Assembly (NCBI GenBank): GCA_030698405.1
Contig: JAUYMU010000048.1
Coordinates: 1-41,259, forward strand
Direction: 5' to 3'
Length of the DNA: 41,259 nucleotides
From: Bacteroidota bacterium
GTDB taxonomy: Bacteria; Bacteroidota; Bacteroidia; Bacteroidales; Prolixibacteraceae
In this document: positions 1 through 7,355 of the stretch, one piece after another
Layout of the letters: each line of letters begins with the position of its first letter
How positions within the stretch are numbered: the first letter of the stretch is position 1
Notes under the pieces: model-generated
Database searches by the model: none
What the model was told of the DNA's origin: nothing
The model's input: only the letters and a program-made list of their open reading frames with translations
Program-made: the position numbers and the translations under genes

Positions 1-1
1 G

Positions 2-265
2 ATGAAAAAATTTATCATGTTTGCCTTTTTAGGCCTTTTGTTTATGGGAGTTCCCGCTGTTGTAGCTGCACAGGGCGAAGATTCACTTGAGTTTGTTATT
101 GAAGAACCAACCGATACTATTTCGATTGACAACATGGATCCGGTTTATTATGAAGATGAAACCACCGAAGAGTCATCGAATACTTTAATCTTTGTCATCA
201 TTGGCGGTTTGGTGGTTGTTGTTGGTGGCGCAGCGTACTATTTCACTCAGAAAAAGAAGAAATAA
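2..265 (+). CDS. Small secreted, C-terminally membrane-anchored protein, unknown function
   Basis: The 87-residue product has an N-terminal signal peptide (basic MKK, hydrophobic core to about residue 22, AxA-like cleavage region). An acidic, Thr/Ser-rich linker of about 35 residues follows, then one transmembrane helix (about 62-80) rich in Gly and Val and ending in a KKKK tail. This predicts a protein with a short acidic periplasmic segment held in the inner membrane and the lysine tail in the cytoplasm. I do not recognise a family. The ATG lies at the second base of the window, so upstream signals cannot be seen and a longer N-terminus cannot be excluded. A strong intrinsic terminator follows about 25 bp after the stop, so it ends its own transcription unit. 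Confidence 0.7.
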   Translation: MKKFIMFAFLGLLFMGVPAVVAAQGEDSLEFVIEEPTDTISIDNMDPVYYEDETTEESSNTLIFVIIGGLVVVVGGAAYYFTQKKKK

Positions 266-290
266 GTAAATGAAGATTTGCTGAAAATAC

Positions 291-322
291 AAAAAAGCTT
301 CCTGACACCAGGGAGCTTTTTT
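291..322 (+). terminator. Rho-independent terminator after the 87-aa gene
   Basis: A stem of AAAAAAGCTTCC with GGGAGCTTTTTT (one G-T wobble) encloses an 8-nt loop and ends in a T run. It lies 25 bp past the stop of the small membrane-protein gene and about 100 bp before the hexokinase gene, which separates the two. Confidence 0.85.
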
Positions 323-426
323 TATGCCTCAATTTTTATATCAGAAATTGTTCTCTTGCTGAAACAAGATGATTTGCTTAATTTAGCGACTTGCAAAATT
401 ATAAATCATTACCTAATAAGTACAAC

Positions 427-1626
427 ATGAACAATCAATTTGCACTAAGCACCCAACAACTTCTCGAGATTGCCAACGACCTGAGGCAAAAAATCGAAAC
501 AGGACTTCAGAACGATGGTACCGAAATCAAATGTCTTCCAACCTATATACATCCGAAGAAAGATGGAATAAAAGGTGATGCGGTAGTTTTCGATTTGGGT
601 GGAACCAATTTCCGCGCTGCCATAGTTTCGGTTGGTGAAAAAACTGAAATTACCGGTTTGGCTGAAAAAGACATCACCGAAATGAAAATGGAAGGTTTTA
701 CCGAAGATGATCTTTATAATTCTCAGGCGCAGACCATCAATCAGTTAAATATTCCAAAGAACTGCCCCATTGGATATTGCTTTTCTTATCCGGCCAAATC
801 GCTTACCAATGGCGATGCTGAACTGATAAACTGGACAAAAGGAGTAAAAATTGCAGGTATGGCAGGGAACCCAATCGGTGGGCCATTGGTTAAATACCTG
901 AACGAAAAAACGAATGGCAGTTTCAATAAAATTGCGGTTGTAAACGATACCATTACCAGCTTGTTCGCAGGTTTGATGAATCCCGGCTACGATGCTTACA
1001 TTGGGCTGATCGTGGGAACAGGTACCAATATGGCCACATTTTTCCCTTCCGATTACATTCCAAAAATTCAGGATTTAGAAGGTTGGTCTGGCGAAACTCC
1101 GGTGAATCTTGAATCGGGCAATTTTAATCCGCCAAACCTCACTGCGTTTGATGCGGAAGTTGATAACAATTCTGACAACAAAGGATTTCAGCGGTTCGAA
1201 AAAGCGATTTCGGGCATGTACCTCGGTCGCGTTTTCCGTGCTGCGTTCCCGAACGATGGATTGGATATTAACCTGGATGCAGCAGGTTTGAGTAAAATGA
1301 TGAATAATCCTGAGCAATTCAAACTGGAATATGTGGAAACTGCCTTCCAGATTTATGAACGCTCAGCAAAACTGGTAGCTGCTTCAATCGCAGGATTGGT
1401 AATGAACCTGAATTCAGCGGATCCATCGGTGAAGAAAATTCAGGTTTTGGCCGAAGGAAGTTTATTCTGGAGCAAGGTTAAAACCCACGATACAAAATAT
1501 GTTGACATCGTAAATGCCACCCTCAAAGAACTTTTTGCTGAAGGAGGTTTGGGCGATAAAGAAGTACAGATTTCACGAATCGACAATGCAAATTTGATTG
1601 GCGCTGCAATGTCGGTGTTGTCGTAA
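427..1626 (+). CDS. Hexokinase (eukaryotic-type, ATP:hexose 6-phosphotransferase)
   Basis: Phosphorylates glucose and other hexoses with ATP as the entry step to glycolysis; cytoplasmic. The 399-residue protein shows the hexokinase fold: phosphate-1 motif FDLGGTNFR at about 55-63, sugar-binding stretch around CFSYPAKS and INWTKG, VVNDT with the catalytic Asp, and the GLIVGTGTN phosphate-2 motif. This is the large two-domain hexokinase family known from Bacteroides rather than the ROK glucokinases. The frame is open to a TTG at 391, but I chose the ATG at 427 because it opens directly on MNNQF and the upstream residues look non-coding. No clear Shine-Dalgarno is present, as usual in this phylum. 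A strong hairpin terminator lies 46 bp after the stop, so the gene is probably monocistronic. Confidence 0.93.
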   Translation: MNNQFALSTQQLLEIANDLRQKIETGLQNDGTEIKCLPTYIHPKKDGIKGDAVVFDLGGTNFRAAIVSVGEKTEITGLAEKDITEMKMEGFTEDDLYNSQAQTINQLNIPKNCPIGYCFSYPAKSLTNGDAELINWTKGVKIAGMAGNPIGGPLVKYLNEKTNGSFNKIAVVNDTITSLFAGLMNPGYDAYIGLIVGTGTNMATFFPSDYIPKIQDLEGWSGETPVNLESGNFNPPNLTAFDAEVDNNSDNKGFQRFEKAISGMYLGRVFRAAFPNDGLDINLDAAGLSKMMNNPEQFKLEYVETAFQIYERSAKLVAASIAGLVMNLNSADPSVKKIQVLAEGSLFWSKVKTHDTKYVDIVNATLKELFAEGGLGDKEVQISRIDNANLIGAAMSVLS

Positions 1627-1672
1627 GGAAGACTGAAGTCGGGAGTCGGAAGCCCGAAGAAAATAACAATTG

Positions 1673-1710
1673 CTGAGCGGGTGACTTTTAGTTGCCCGCT
1701 CAGTTTGTTT
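1673..1710 (+). terminator. Hairpin terminator after hexokinase; one copy of a dispersed repeat
   Basis: A perfect 9-bp stem, CTGAGCGGG (1673-1681) with CCCGCTCAG (1695-1703), has a 13-nt loop and is followed by TTTGTTT. Its left arm and loop (1672-1697) match a repeat also found just after the res gene (2411-2436) and just after the MBL gene (7326-7350), each time on the sense strand past a stop codon. Confidence 0.75.
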
Positions 1711-1832
1711 ATGGGATGAGCCGCTATTTTTTTCTAAATTCACAAAACTTTCGTGATAGTCATCCAAATTTGTTATTACTCGTCTGGTTTTGTTTGGCAA
1801 TTACAATCACTCAACTTCAATAAAAAAGGTTG

Positions 1833-1840
1833 TATATTTG
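1833..1840 (+). promoter_or_regulatory. Bacteroidetes-type -7 promoter element (TATATTTG)
   Basis: TATATTTG fits the TAnnTTTG consensus of the primary sigma factor of Bacteroidetes. It lies 31 bp before the ATG of the 126-aa gene. I see no convincing TTG at the expected -33 distance. Confidence 0.5.
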
Positions 1841-1871
1841 TAATACGTTTTCACAATAATTCATTCACAAT

Positions 1872-2252
1872 ATGACAGTTAGAGTTCAAATTGAAACCAG
1901 CACCGTAGCCGGACAGAAATTGATAACAGAACTTCGCCGCTATCCTGATGTAGTTTGGTTTGTTGAACCTGACCGGGTTTCAGAACCAGCCCCTGAAGGA
2001 TATGTTCCGGTTAAAGATGGAATTGACGAACTCAGAAATCATTTATTAATTAATTCAAATACTGAAACAGGTAAAAAACTCATCCATAAATTAGAATCCC
2101 ATCCTCAAATTGTAAAACTTGAATACCCTTATCCAACTGATGACAATGGAATGGATATTGAAAGCCTATCTGCAAATGATTCAGCCAAGCTGGCATTTGA
2201 CAGATTAGGAGAAAAATATGATCGTAAATTCAACAATAAATATACCCGATGA
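1872..2252 (+). CDS. Hypothetical protein with an internal duplicated module
   Basis: This is a 126-residue soluble protein with no signal peptide or membrane segment. I do not recognise the family. Two stretches look like copies of one module: residues about 7-33, with TVAGQKLITELRRYPDVV and a closing EP, and about 60-86, with TETGKKLIHKLESHPQIV and a closing YP. They share the pattern T..G.KLI..L...P.(V/I)V. The C-terminus is Lys/Asp-rich and ends in FNNKYTR. A promoter-like TATATTTG precedes the ATG, and a large hairpin follows. A 34-codon frame (2218-2322) overlaps its 3' end and could be the stub of a former partner gene, as in toxin-antitoxin pairs. That reading is only a guess. Confidence 0.65.
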   Translation: MTVRVQIETSTVAGQKLITELRRYPDVVWFVEPDRVSEPAPEGYVPVKDGIDELRNHLLINSNTETGKKLIHKLESHPQIVKLEYPYPTDDNGMDIESLSANDSAKLAFDRLGEKYDRKFNNKYTR

Positions 2253-2358
2253 AGATGTATGCTGTTCGGATAAATCATTGTCTATACTGTTCATGGCAAA
2301 ATTGTTCTTGTTAAAACTGTAATTTCGGGTGCATTAATAAAAAGTTGAGTTTTCAAGG

Positions 2359-2393
2359 CAGTCGGAGTGCGACTTTGAGTCGCTCCCCGACTG
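2359..2393. terminator. Long hairpin between convergent genes (likely bidirectional terminator)
   Basis: The stem pairs CAGTCGG (2359-2365) with CCGACTG (2387-2393) and GCGACT (2369-2374) with AGTCGC (2378-2383) around a TTG loop, separated by a small internal loop. It lies between the + strand 126-aa gene and the convergent res gene, where a shared terminator would be expected. The T tract after it is short. Confidence 0.6.
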
Positions 2394-2410
2394 TTTATCC
2401 CAGTTCCATT

Positions 2411-2436
2411 GGGAGAACTCCAAGTCATCCGCTCAG
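2411..2436 (-). repeat. Dispersed repeat copy overlapping the end of res (left flank of the RM island)
   Basis: The core ACTCCAAGTCATCCGCTCAG matches 19 of 20 bases of the repeat at 7331-7350 in the same orientation. A weaker copy lies in the opposite orientation at 1672-1697. It overlaps the res stop codon. The two matching copies enclose the whole res-mod-ORF6N segment. Confidence 0.6.
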
Positions 2437-4784
2437 CTTTTTTTTGCACCTATGTTGGCGGGGTTAAAATAATCCCAATCCTTTAATACATGTGTATCTG
2501 ATATTTGTTCTCTGCAATAGCGCCAAGTCAACACTTTGGCAATTTCCTCTGGAATGATTATACTTCCTATCAATTTCCTATCGGTTTGCTTTCCGTTTTC
2601 CCTTTCGCAATACGCCAAAAGAGCTTTATGCTTATTGGGTGCTTCCGCGTCGCTTCCTTTGGATTTTGTATCAAAGAGAGCGGTTATTCCCGATTTAAAT
2701 TTCACGATAAAATCTACATAAAAGAGAGCATCTTCCTCCCGAAGATCTTTGTATGGTATGGCGAAATGTTCTTTGCCCTTATCTCCGTTTTTATACCACC
2801 AATCTATGTGCTCAGCCTGCTTTTCCAATTCCATTGCAAATGCTTTTTCGGGTGCTGATGCGCTTCCAGCTTCGTAAAACGGAACCAATGCGTGAAATTC
2901 CACAGCTTCGTTTTTACTGTAAATTTCCGGATAATCGCGTTCTTCGGGAACTTCCCAGCCTCGCTCTTCCATTCGGGAATGTTTGTTCCCCCTTTCCTTT
3001 TGCCAAATGTCATAGCTTTCAAGCGAATCGTTAATCAACTCGATCAATCGAACCTGATTATCGCCATGCAACAGCAACTTGCGGGTTTCAAATTCAATGT
3101 AACCAAGATAATATTCCATAAACCGGATCAATGTATTGCGCATTGTTTTCCAGCTTTTCGAGCGGTTTAAACGGGTAATTGAATTGTAGCAAAACCGATC
3201 GAACATCTCACTCAACTCTGCCTGTGTCTTGGCAAAGTGCATCAAATGATCGCCGTCAACCAGTATGGCATTCACTTCATAAGCATCAATCGTAATGTCT
3301 GCAGCTACCGAAATCTCTATCTCAGTCACATTTAGATTCCACATCTGCGACTTGAAAACTGCACGATTGGCTTCGGTTTGTTGCTGAATGGCCTCAGTTT
3401 CTTCCTGATTAAAAAGGACTCGTTCGGGTATTTGATTTACTCCATATCGTTCTTCCACTTTTTTGAAAAAGATTCGTTCAAAACTACTCAGCAAATAGCC
3501 GGCAGCGGCACGGTCGTTTACCCTGAAAGCGGTGGTTAAACGGTCGTAAAGAAAACAATCTTTCCGTTTGGCAATTTGCATGCTGAAATAGTCCAGATCA
3601 TCGGCAACGATCTGAATAATTTTGTTCTGCAGATTGGTATAAACATAGCCAAAGTTGATCAATTCGTTTTCGTAGTGCTTTTGCTGTGGCATTCGCAAAA
3701 TACGTCCAACGGTCTGAATACCGAAGGTCGGGTTGCCTATTTCCCTGAAAATAATTAACACGGCAGCGCGCGGACAATCCCAACCCTGAGATATGGCTTG
3801 CTTAAATATCAGTACCTTTTGCATCGCATTGGGCTTTTCTATATCGTCTAAGTTGATTTTATCCTTGCTGTCGGAAAGCCAAACTGAGAGTTGGTTATTT
3901 TTAGTATTGATGCCGTAATCCGAATCCAGAAAACCTTCCATGTAATCGCGCAGGTTGCGGTCTTCGTCAGTCAATGTAACTTTTTCGGAAGGTAACTGAA
4001 TCAACAAAAGCGGATTGATGTCAATGCCGGCATCCTGATAGGCTTTGGCTATTTCGTCGCGCTTTTGCATGGCCTTTCGCAGCAGGTGCGTTTCGAGCAT
4101 TTGCCCACGCTGTTCAGTTTCCGATAAATCGATGTTGAGCCGAACCCCTTTTTTGATCATTTGAGCGGCAACAACTTTTTGGCGCTGAATCACCACACTC
4201 ATATCAGGTTGTGTTTTGGGTGTTGCCGTAACCGATATTTCGATTTTTGCATTGATCATTTTCAATACCGCCTTTGCCTGTTCACCGGTGAAGGCCGAAA
4301 GGTGCGCTTCATCAATGATTACAATGATTTCAGTGCCGCGAGATGCCGTCCGCTCAGCCAATGTTTGAAGGTTGTAGTTTTGTTCGTTGTCTCTGCGGAA
4401 AGTGTTTTTTTCTTTATCCACACTGCTCCAATTAATAAACAGAAGATCTTTTGCCTGCAACTCTGTTTCTCCCGACAGATCCTCGATTTGCAAGGGCTTC
4501 AGATCGTTCAGTTCGCTGTAAAAACCTTTTAATGAGTCATAACTTTGCAGATGCAGCGTATTGGGCGCAAGCCAGATAAATGCAACATCGCGGGGTAAAT
4601 TTGGTCGAAGTGCCAACTCCTGCACCAATTGCGAGAGGTAGGCTGCCAGGGTCACTGTTTTTCCTGCACCGGTTGGGGCTTTCAGCAACATTTGAATTTT
4701 CCGGTTGGCCATTTGCAGTGCATCGCAGGTATATTCAATGAGCCTTTCAACGGCTTTTTCCTGATATTCTTTTAGGATGTGCAT
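2433..4784 (-). CDS. res: Type III restriction endonuclease subunit (Res-like helicase-nuclease)
   Basis: ATP-dependent DNA translocase and nuclease subunit of a type III restriction-modification system. The 783-residue protein has SF2 helicase motifs: Walker A APTGAGKT (36-43), DEAH (158-161), SVTATP, and QTVGRILRMP (motif VI). A C-terminal PD-(D/E)xK-type nuclease is suggested by YVDF with D691 and the DTK at 705-707. It is somewhat shorter than many Res subunits (about 900-1000 residues), but all core motifs are present and the frame is uninterrupted. The start lies 9 bp after the ancestral mod stop, the usual mod-res order. Because mod is broken, Res has no functional partner here; type III Res normally needs Mod for DNA recognition, so this enzyme is probably inactive unless another Mod exists in the genome. 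Confidence 0.88.
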   Translation of the reverse strand: MHILKEYQEKAVERLIEYTCDALQMANRKIQMLLKAPTGAGKTVTLAAYLSQLVQELALRPNLPRDVAFIWLAPNTLHLQSYDSLKGFYSELNDLKPLQIEDLSGETELQAKDLLFINWSSVDKEKNTFRRDNEQNYNLQTLAERTASRGTEIIVIIDEAHLSAFTGEQAKAVLKMINAKIEISVTATPKTQPDMSVVIQRQKVVAAQMIKKGVRLNIDLSETEQRGQMLETHLLRKAMQKRDEIAKAYQDAGIDINPLLLIQLPSEKVTLTDEDRNLRDYMEGFLDSDYGINTKNNQLSVWLSDSKDKINLDDIEKPNAMQKVLIFKQAISQGWDCPRAAVLIIFREIGNPTFGIQTVGRILRMPQQKHYENELINFGYVYTNLQNKIIQIVADDLDYFSMQIAKRKDCFLYDRLTTAFRVNDRAAAGYLLSSFERIFFKKVEERYGVNQIPERVLFNQEETEAIQQQTEANRAVFKSQMWNLNVTEIEISVAADITIDAYEVNAILVDGDHLMHFAKTQAELSEMFDRFCYNSITRLNRSKSWKTMRNTLIRFMEYYLGYIEFETRKLLLHGDNQVRLIELINDSLESYDIWQKERGNKHSRMEERGWEVPEERDYPEIYSKNEAVEFHALVPFYEAGSASAPEKAFAMELEKQAEHIDWWYKNGDKGKEHFAIPYKDLREEDALFYVDFIVKFKSGITALFDTKSKGSDAEAPNKHKALLAYCERENGKQTDRKLIGSIIIPEEIAKVLTWRYCREQISDTHVLKDWDYFNPANIGAKKS

Positions 4785-4793
4785 AGTTTAAAT

Positions 4794-6041
4794 TTATTCT
4801 TGTCTTGTTTCAGGCTCTTTATTTTTTGGGGCTGAGACTCTTTTGTCTAGTTTTAATGTGCGGAAAGTGGAGCGGTAGGCATTGTAAATGGCATCGGGCA
4901 ATGGCACCGCTGAAATCCGTTCGGCTACTTCGTAAAAATCGTCGGCCAGTACTTAAGGTTCGCTGCTGAAACCATAAATTTTTACCTTTTCTGTTATATC
5001 GGTGCGCGATGCAATCCAGACGCAGAGCTGTTCGGTTACTTCTATCTGGGTGCGGCTGTAATAAACCACTATTGTATATTTGCCGCGTTCGTTGGTGTGG
5101 ATACTGCAATGGTTCAGGTCGAAACCTTCAGCTTCGGTAATGTCGGTGTAACAATCTTCTTTAATTTGTAATAACTCAGTTGATAATTGAGTAAGTCGGC
5201 GGCGATTGATCTCAGTTTTTGCACTGGGTACAAACTCAGTTTTGTAATACCTTAAATTATTATTGGATAAGCCAGCCACCCATTCACCTTTACTGTTGGT
5301 GTAGCCTTGTATTACCCTGCGGTTACGCTCGTAGGTAACCTCTTCGCAAATATTGTTTTCGTTGTTGGTGACCAAAATGCACTGCCGGTTGCCTCCATCT
5401 TCGGAATTTAATTGCATGGTGGCGTGGAGAGTGGTTCCGGAACCAGCGAAGAAATCAAGAATTACACTTCCCGATTGTGAAGTCCCTTTTAAAGTCTCAA
5501 ATATTAGTTCTATTGGTTTTGGATAGGCAAATTTGTTGTTTAGTAATATATCTTTCAGTAAACCAGAACCTTTATTTGTGTAAAAAAGTTTTTCAAACCA
5601 AATAGTGGGAATTTCACTTCCAACGGTTTTGTTTTCTCCAAAGAATAGAGTAGGTCGTCCTTCTTCGGTGCCTATCACATCTAATTCTCCGGTTTTAATT
5701 TTCTTAATTACTCCTTCTGGAAGATATTGGACACTAAACTTGTTTGGATTCTTATCTGACGTATTTGAACTTACCTTAATATAGCCATTTCCCCAATCTT
5801 TCATCAGTCTTGAAGGAATTAAACGCCAAACACATTCATTACCTTTACTAGAAATTGGCCACAGAGCAGAAGTTCCAATTGGGGCTTCATTAAAATCAAA
5901 TTTAAAATCTTTAGGTTCACCAATAAAACTGCCATCTTTAACTCTCGAAGCTAAAGATGCACCGTAACCAACAATACAGCCCGTTCTATTATCAATGAAA
6001 ATTGGATATGTTTGATTTGGTCTTTGGGTTTTATCAAAAGT
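4794..6041 (-). pseudogene. mod: Type III DNA methyltransferase (Mod), N-terminally truncated and with a nonsense codon
   Basis: Remnant of the DNA-adenine methyltransferase/specificity subunit. Translation upstream of the first available ATG (5804) continues open to 6041 with clear family sequence (TFDKTQRPNQTYPIFID), then meets a stop at 6042-6044 where the similarity ends. The SAM-binding motif DFFAGSGTT is present, but the catalytic DPPY-type motif, which lies N-terminal to it in this family, has been lost. Near the 3' end the frame reads GFSSEP, then TAA (4953-4955), then VLADDFYEVAERISAVPLPD in the same frame to a second stop at 4794-4796. This suggests a Lys (AAA/AAG) to TAA change. 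The longest ATG-started ORF is 4953-5804. Two independent lesions indicate a non-functional gene. Confidence 0.87.
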
Positions 6042-6068
6042 TCAGGTAAGGATAAACCCACAAAAAAA

Positions 6069-6237
6069 GCGTGGACCCCGTCTTACCCGCCCTCAAGGCC
6101 CTCGGAGGCCACACAAGAATGATAAGTCAAAAGCCCACGCCGTTTGGCGCGAGCATTCGCTTATTGATTCTATTCTTGTGGTTCGCTTAAAGAAATTTCC
6201 GAGGTTTCTGAGGGCGCGAACAATAGCAAAATGCTAT
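6069..6237. repeat. Foldback element of nested inverted repeats at the mod breakpoint
   Basis: Several nested inverted repeats pair the two halves of this stretch: GCCCTCA (6089-6095) with TGAGGGC (6209-6215), CCTCGGA (6100-6106) with TCCGAGG (6198-6204), and CCACACAAGAAT (6109-6120) with ATTCTTGTGG (6172-6181). GCGTGG (6069-6074) could pair instead with CCACGC (6135-6140). A perfect small hairpin, ATAGCA-AAA-TGCTAT, closes the element at 6223-6237. The sequence is more GC-rich than its surroundings and begins just where mod homology stops. It could be the end of a mobile element, a structured RNA, or the recombination scar that removed the mod N-terminus. I cannot name a known family. Confidence 0.55.
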
Positions 6238-6271
6238 GTTAATATTTTAAATTACAGTTATTTATCTCTAA

Positions 6272-6868
6272 TTATTCGTCGTCATTTTTATTAGCCAAAT
6301 ATCCAATTTTATTTCGATGTTTTGAATTTTGTTTTTTGTCGATATGCAGTTCAGCCAGGGATTGATTGATCAATTCAATTTGCAAACGGGTATCTTCGTT
6401 CATATCATTGTAATCAGTAAAAACTTCTTCGATATAGTCTTTCAGCGTTTGAAGTTCGGAATGAAGTTCTGAAATTCTATCTTCTGGGCTAATTGACATC
6501 ATATTGCGGACTGCTACAAAAGCACGCATAATATTCATATTTATTTGAATCGCAGTTTTTGAATTTAACACACTGCTAAGCATCGCAACACCAAGTTCGG
6601 TAAAAACAAAAGGCTTTTTTCTTAAGCCCATATTAACAGTATTGGATATCACAATTTGTGATTTCCAATGCTGAAACTCAATATCAGTAAGTTGAAACAT
6701 AAAATCAGACGGAAAACGTTCAGAATTTCTCTTTACTGCCTGATTTAAGGTTCGTGTCTCCACTCCATATATTTCAGCTAAATCACGATCAATCATAACG
6801 CGTTCACCACGAATAGTATAGATCTTATTTTGAATATTGGAAGAATGGATTTGCAAATTTTCAGGCAT
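6272..6868 (-). CDS. ORF6N domain protein
   Basis: The 198-residue protein has an N-terminal ORF6N domain (about 12-95): IYTIRGERVMIDRDLAEIYG, then the tract with RTLNQAVKRNSERFP, then FMFQL. The family core (KKPFVFTELGVAMLSSVLNS) follows, then a helical, acidic C-terminal half with coiled-coil character (RISELHSELQTLKDYIEEVF). ORF6N proteins were first described in phages and are common in Bacteroidetes accessory DNA, often beside restriction systems. They are thought to bind DNA, but their role is not established. A truncated paralogue lies immediately upstream on the same strand (10 bp gap). The neighbouring mod breakpoint and foldback DNA support a mobile or phage-derived origin. Confidence 0.85.
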   Translation of the reverse strand: MPENLQIHSSNIQNKIYTIRGERVMIDRDLAEIYGVETRTLNQAVKRNSERFPSDFMFQLTDIEFQHWKSQIVISNTVNMGLRKKPFVFTELGVAMLSSVLNSKTAIQINMNIMRAFVAVRNMMSISPEDRISELHSELQTLKDYIEEVFTDYNDMNEDTRLQIELINQSLAELHIDKKQNSKHRNKIGYLANKNDDE

Positions 6869-6878
6869 AAAAAATAGA

Positions 6879-7109
6879 TTATTGTTGGTTTTTGTTCAAG
6901 GTCGCAAATTGCGTTCTTGAAAGTATTTCAATTTCATCCTTAGTCAATTGAAACATAAAATCGTTCCCCTCAATTCGTTCCATATTACGACGCACAGCCT
7001 CTTTGAGCCTTTTTGTTTCAGTGCCGTAGAGTTCTGCCAAATCGAAATCTAACATTACCCGCTGACCGCGTATTTCGTATATTTTATTTTGAATAATTTG
7101 TAATTCCAT
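6879..7109 (-). pseudogene. ORF6N domain protein, truncated copy
   Basis: The 76-residue product is the N-terminal ORF6N module only: IYEIRGQRVMLDFDLAELYG, then KRLKEAVRRNMERI and FMFQLTKDEIEILSRTQFAT. It ends abruptly after LNKNQQ, where full-length relatives continue into a conserved F-T-E-x-G-V-A-M-L segment, which is seen in the complete copy just downstream. Either the 3' part was deleted when the second copy arrived, or this is a short stand-alone version. The two copies clearly differ in sequence, so this is not a recent tandem duplication. It starts at an ATG with no obvious promoter match upstream. Confidence 0.65.
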
Positions 7110-7325
7110 CTGGATGGTTCATTTTTCAATCGGTTTTGGGTGGCGCAAATAATAACGAATACAATTTTGAATCTGTTGTAAATCTTCGTATTGGCTGTTT
7201 TTATTAGATATCGTATTTGTATAAGGGATTTCTCTCTTCATTGCTGTGTAAAAATAGGAAAAACCTTTGTTTTGTCAAGGTCGATTTTCGATGGAAAAAT
7301 AAAGTTTACTTTTTTGATACTTATC
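7110..7325. other. AT-rich intergenic region upstream of the ORF6N genes
   Basis: About 215 bp between the ORF6N genes and the repeat that follows the MBL gene. It is AT-rich with several homopolymer runs. I see no ORF, tRNA or clear promoter consensus. It presumably holds the promoter of the ORF6N pair. Confidence 0.4.
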
Positions 7326-7350
7326 GGGTGACTCCAAGTCAACCGCTCAG
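7326..7350 (-). repeat. Dispersed repeat copy after the MBL gene (right flank of the RM island)
   Basis: GGGTGACTCCAAGTC continuing to CCGCTCAG matches the copy at 2411-2436 (19 of 20 bases in the core) in the same orientation. It lies five bases beyond the MBL stop codon, on the sense strand of that gene. Confidence 0.6.
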
Positions 7351-7355
7351 TTTAT

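Noticed and set aside
391-426. TTG start of hexokinase at 391
   Set aside because: The ATG at 427 is in the same frame and fits the family start; the extra 12 residues have no support.
4819-5109. 96-codon minus-strand ORF in the mod 3' region
   Set aside because: It is an out-of-frame reading of mod, whose own frame continues in this stretch beyond the TAA at 4953.
2411-7350. Integron-type attachment sites for the flanking repeats
   Set aside because: The repeats lack the core sites of attC and no integrase is present; only a generic border or dispersed repeat can be supported.
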